From assembly GCA_003155705.1 (NCBI GenBank), contig PMEC01000244.1, positions 1 through 6,506 on the forward strand: a stretch of DNA of 6,506 nt, written 5' to 3'. This document shows positions 5,239 through 6,506 of this stretch, piece after piece (position 1 is the stretch's first letter; each line of letters opens with the position of its first letter). The notes under the pieces were generated by a model, which saw nothing but the letters and a program-made list of their open reading frames with translations, did no database searches and had not been told where the DNA came from. Made by a program: the position numbers and the translations under genes. Source of the DNA: Bacteroidales bacterium (lineage in GTDB: Bacteria > Bacteroidota > Bacteroidia > Bacteroidales > VadinHA17).

Positions 5239-6506
5239 ATGGCATTGGATAATAAGATCAGAGAGTTACAGGAAAAACGTGAAAAAGCGCTTCTGGGAGG
5301 TGGCGAACAGGCAATCGAAAAGCAGAAAGCCATGGGAAAACGTACCGCCCGGGAACGGATCATGGGTCTCCTGGATGAAAATTCATTTAACGAATATGAT
5401 CTTTTCGTTGAGCATGAGGCACGCGATTTTGACATGGATAAAAAATCTCTTCCAAGCGATGGCGTAATTATTGGCACGGGTACAATCTATGGTGCCCCCG
5501 TGGCAATTTTTGCACAGGATTTCACAGTTGCCGGAGGGTCCCTTGGTCTGATGCACTCCAGGAAGATAACTAAAATCATGGATCATGCCCTTAAGATGAG
5601 AATGCCGCTTATCGGCATTAATGACTCAGGAGGAGCAAGGATCCAGGAAGGTGTCAACTCTCTTGCCGGGTACGGGGAAATATTCTTCCGTAACACTCTG
5701 TCCAGTGGTGTTATACCTCAGTTATCTGTCATTCTTGGACCTTGTGCCGGCGGTGCTGTTTATTCTCCGGCGCTTACAGATTTTGTTTTTGTAGTAGATA
5801 ATATTTCGAAAATGTTTATTACTGGTCCTGAAGTAATAAAAACTGTTCTTGGTGAAGAGATCTCCATGGAGGATCTTGGCGGTGCAAGGGTACACAGCGA
5901 GATAACAGGTAATGCACATTTCTTTGCCCTAAGTGAAGATGAATGCTTCGAACAGATTAAAAAACTTATTACATTCATCCCATGGAATAATAAGCGGAAA
6001 GCAAGAGCATTTGAACCTGGCGAACCTAAACCGGAATACAAGATTGAAAAAATAGTACCCAACGATCCGACTCTTCCCTATGACGTAAAAGATGTTATCA
6101 GGGCAATAATAGACAATTCAGATTTCTTTGAGATACAGGAACTTTATGCAAAAAACATAGTGATCGGCTTCGGACGTATGGGTGGAAGAACTATAGGCTT
6201 CGTCGCTAATCAACCTATGGAAATGGCTGGAGTCCTTGATGTGGATTCTTCTGATAAAGCTGCAAGATTCATTCGTTATTGCGATGCATTCAATATCCCT
6301 ATAATCACTTTCGTCGATCTTCCGGGATATCTTCCGGGCGTTGACCAGGAACACGCAGGAGTTATCCGTCATGGTGCAAAGGTGCTGTACGCATACAGTG
6401 AAGCGACTGTTCCAAAACTGACCGTGATATTGAGAAAAGCATACGGAGGAGGTTATATTGCAATGTCATCACGCCATTTACGGGCAGATTTTGTTTATGC
6501 CTGGCC
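5239..6506 (+). CDS. Acyl-CoA carboxylase carboxyltransferase subunit (PccB/MmdA family), partial
   Basis: The first 422 residues of a protein family of about 510-520 are present; the 3' end is beyond the window. It belongs to the biotin-dependent carboxyltransferases that move CO2 between carboxybiotin and an acyl-CoA, as the propionyl-CoA carboxylase beta subunit or methylmalonyl-CoA decarboxylase alpha subunit. Visible are an N-terminal helix with GKRTARERI (33-41), DFTVAGGSLG (94-103), the first oxyanion-hole glycines in SGGARIQEG (130-138), a second pair in GPCAGGAVYSPA (167-178), MFITGPEVIKTVLGEE (192-207), FVDLPGYLPGVDQEHAG (358-374) and RKAYGGGYIAMSS (399-411). These span both crotonase-like halves. 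An in-frame TAA 15 bases upstream fixes the start at 5239. There is no clear ribosome binding site, only an A-rich leader. Ile407 and overall resemblance to MmdA favour the decarboxylase type, but the two cannot be separated without the downstream genes. Confidence 0.93.
   Translation, partial: MALDNKIRELQEKREKALLGGGEQAIEKQKAMGKRTARERIMGLLDENSFNEYDLFVEHEARDFDMDKKSLPSDGVIIGTGTIYGAPVAIFAQDFTVAGGSLGLMHSRKITKIMDHALKMRMPLIGINDSGGARIQEGVNSLAGYGEIFFRNTLSSGVIPQLSVILGPCAGGAVYSPALTDFVFVVDNISKMFITGPEVIKTVLGEEISMEDLGGARVHSEITGNAHFFALSEDECFEQIKKLITFIPWNNKRKARAFEPGEPKPEYKIEKIVPNDPTLPYDVKDVIRAIIDNSDFFEIQELYAKNIVIGFGRMGGRTIGFVANQPMEMAGVLDVDSSDKAARFIRYCDAFNIPIITFVDLPGYLPGVDQEHAGVIRHGAKVLYAYSEATVPKLTVILRKAYGGGYIAMSSRHLRADFVYAW

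Noticed and set aside
5220..5252. Ten-codon upstream frame (MLKTYKYGIG) overlapping the carboxyltransferase start
   Set aside because: It has no ribosome binding site and no codon pattern of an attenuator peptide; such short frames are common by chance.
5760..6062. 100-codon minus-strand frame opposite the carboxyltransferase
   Set aside because: It lies wholly antisense to a strongly conserved coding region and has no recognisable features.

Overview
The window looks like chromosomal DNA from a member of the Bacteroidota, probably Bacteroidales or a relative. The lineage is inferred from four things: AT-rich DNA, promoter candidates of the Bacteroidota type (TTTG / TAnnTTTG), few strong Shine-Dalgarno sites, and a tgt gene followed directly by an LptF/LptG-type permease. 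Genus or species cannot be told from this sequence. Nearly everything here is core cellular machinery. I see no phage, transposon, CRISPR, toxin-antitoxin or defence gene.

Left part (1-2497, all minus strand). Reading in the direction of transcription, a membrane-anchored family 2 glycosyltransferase is followed by an ECF-type sigma factor whose start overlaps the glycosyltransferase stop by 10 bp. Two bases after the sigma stop comes rsmG, the 16S rRNA m7G methyltransferase. This tight packing suggests one translationally coupled operon. After a 94-bp gap that carries a good Bacteroidota promoter, the first 20 codons of rpmH (ribosomal protein L34) run off the left edge. This fragment is very short, but its sequence is unmistakable.

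Centre (2498-4889). A divergent promoter region separates the glycosyltransferase from the plus-strand genes tgt (queuosine tRNA-guanine transglycosylase) and an LptF/LptG-family permease for lipopolysaccharide export. The permease gene starts inside the last codons of tgt with a 43-bp overlap. The Tgt protein has serines where the three zinc-binding cysteines of classical bacterial Tgt would be.

Right part (4890-6506). A 349-bp non-coding gap holds an AT-rich inverted repeat and an unusual 88-bp element built as A-B-A'-B'-A, whose middle arm can pair with either flank. It is followed by the 5' 422 codons of a biotin-dependent carboxyltransferase (propionyl-CoA carboxylase beta / methylmalonyl-CoA decarboxylase alpha family), which runs off the right edge.

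Together the genes serve translation (L34, RsmG, Tgt), envelope building (glycosyltransferase, Lpt permease), transcription control (ECF sigma) and propionate/succinate metabolism (carboxyltransferase). I do not find a convincing new biological system. The most unexplained piece of sequence is the A-B-A'-B'-A element at 4955-5042.
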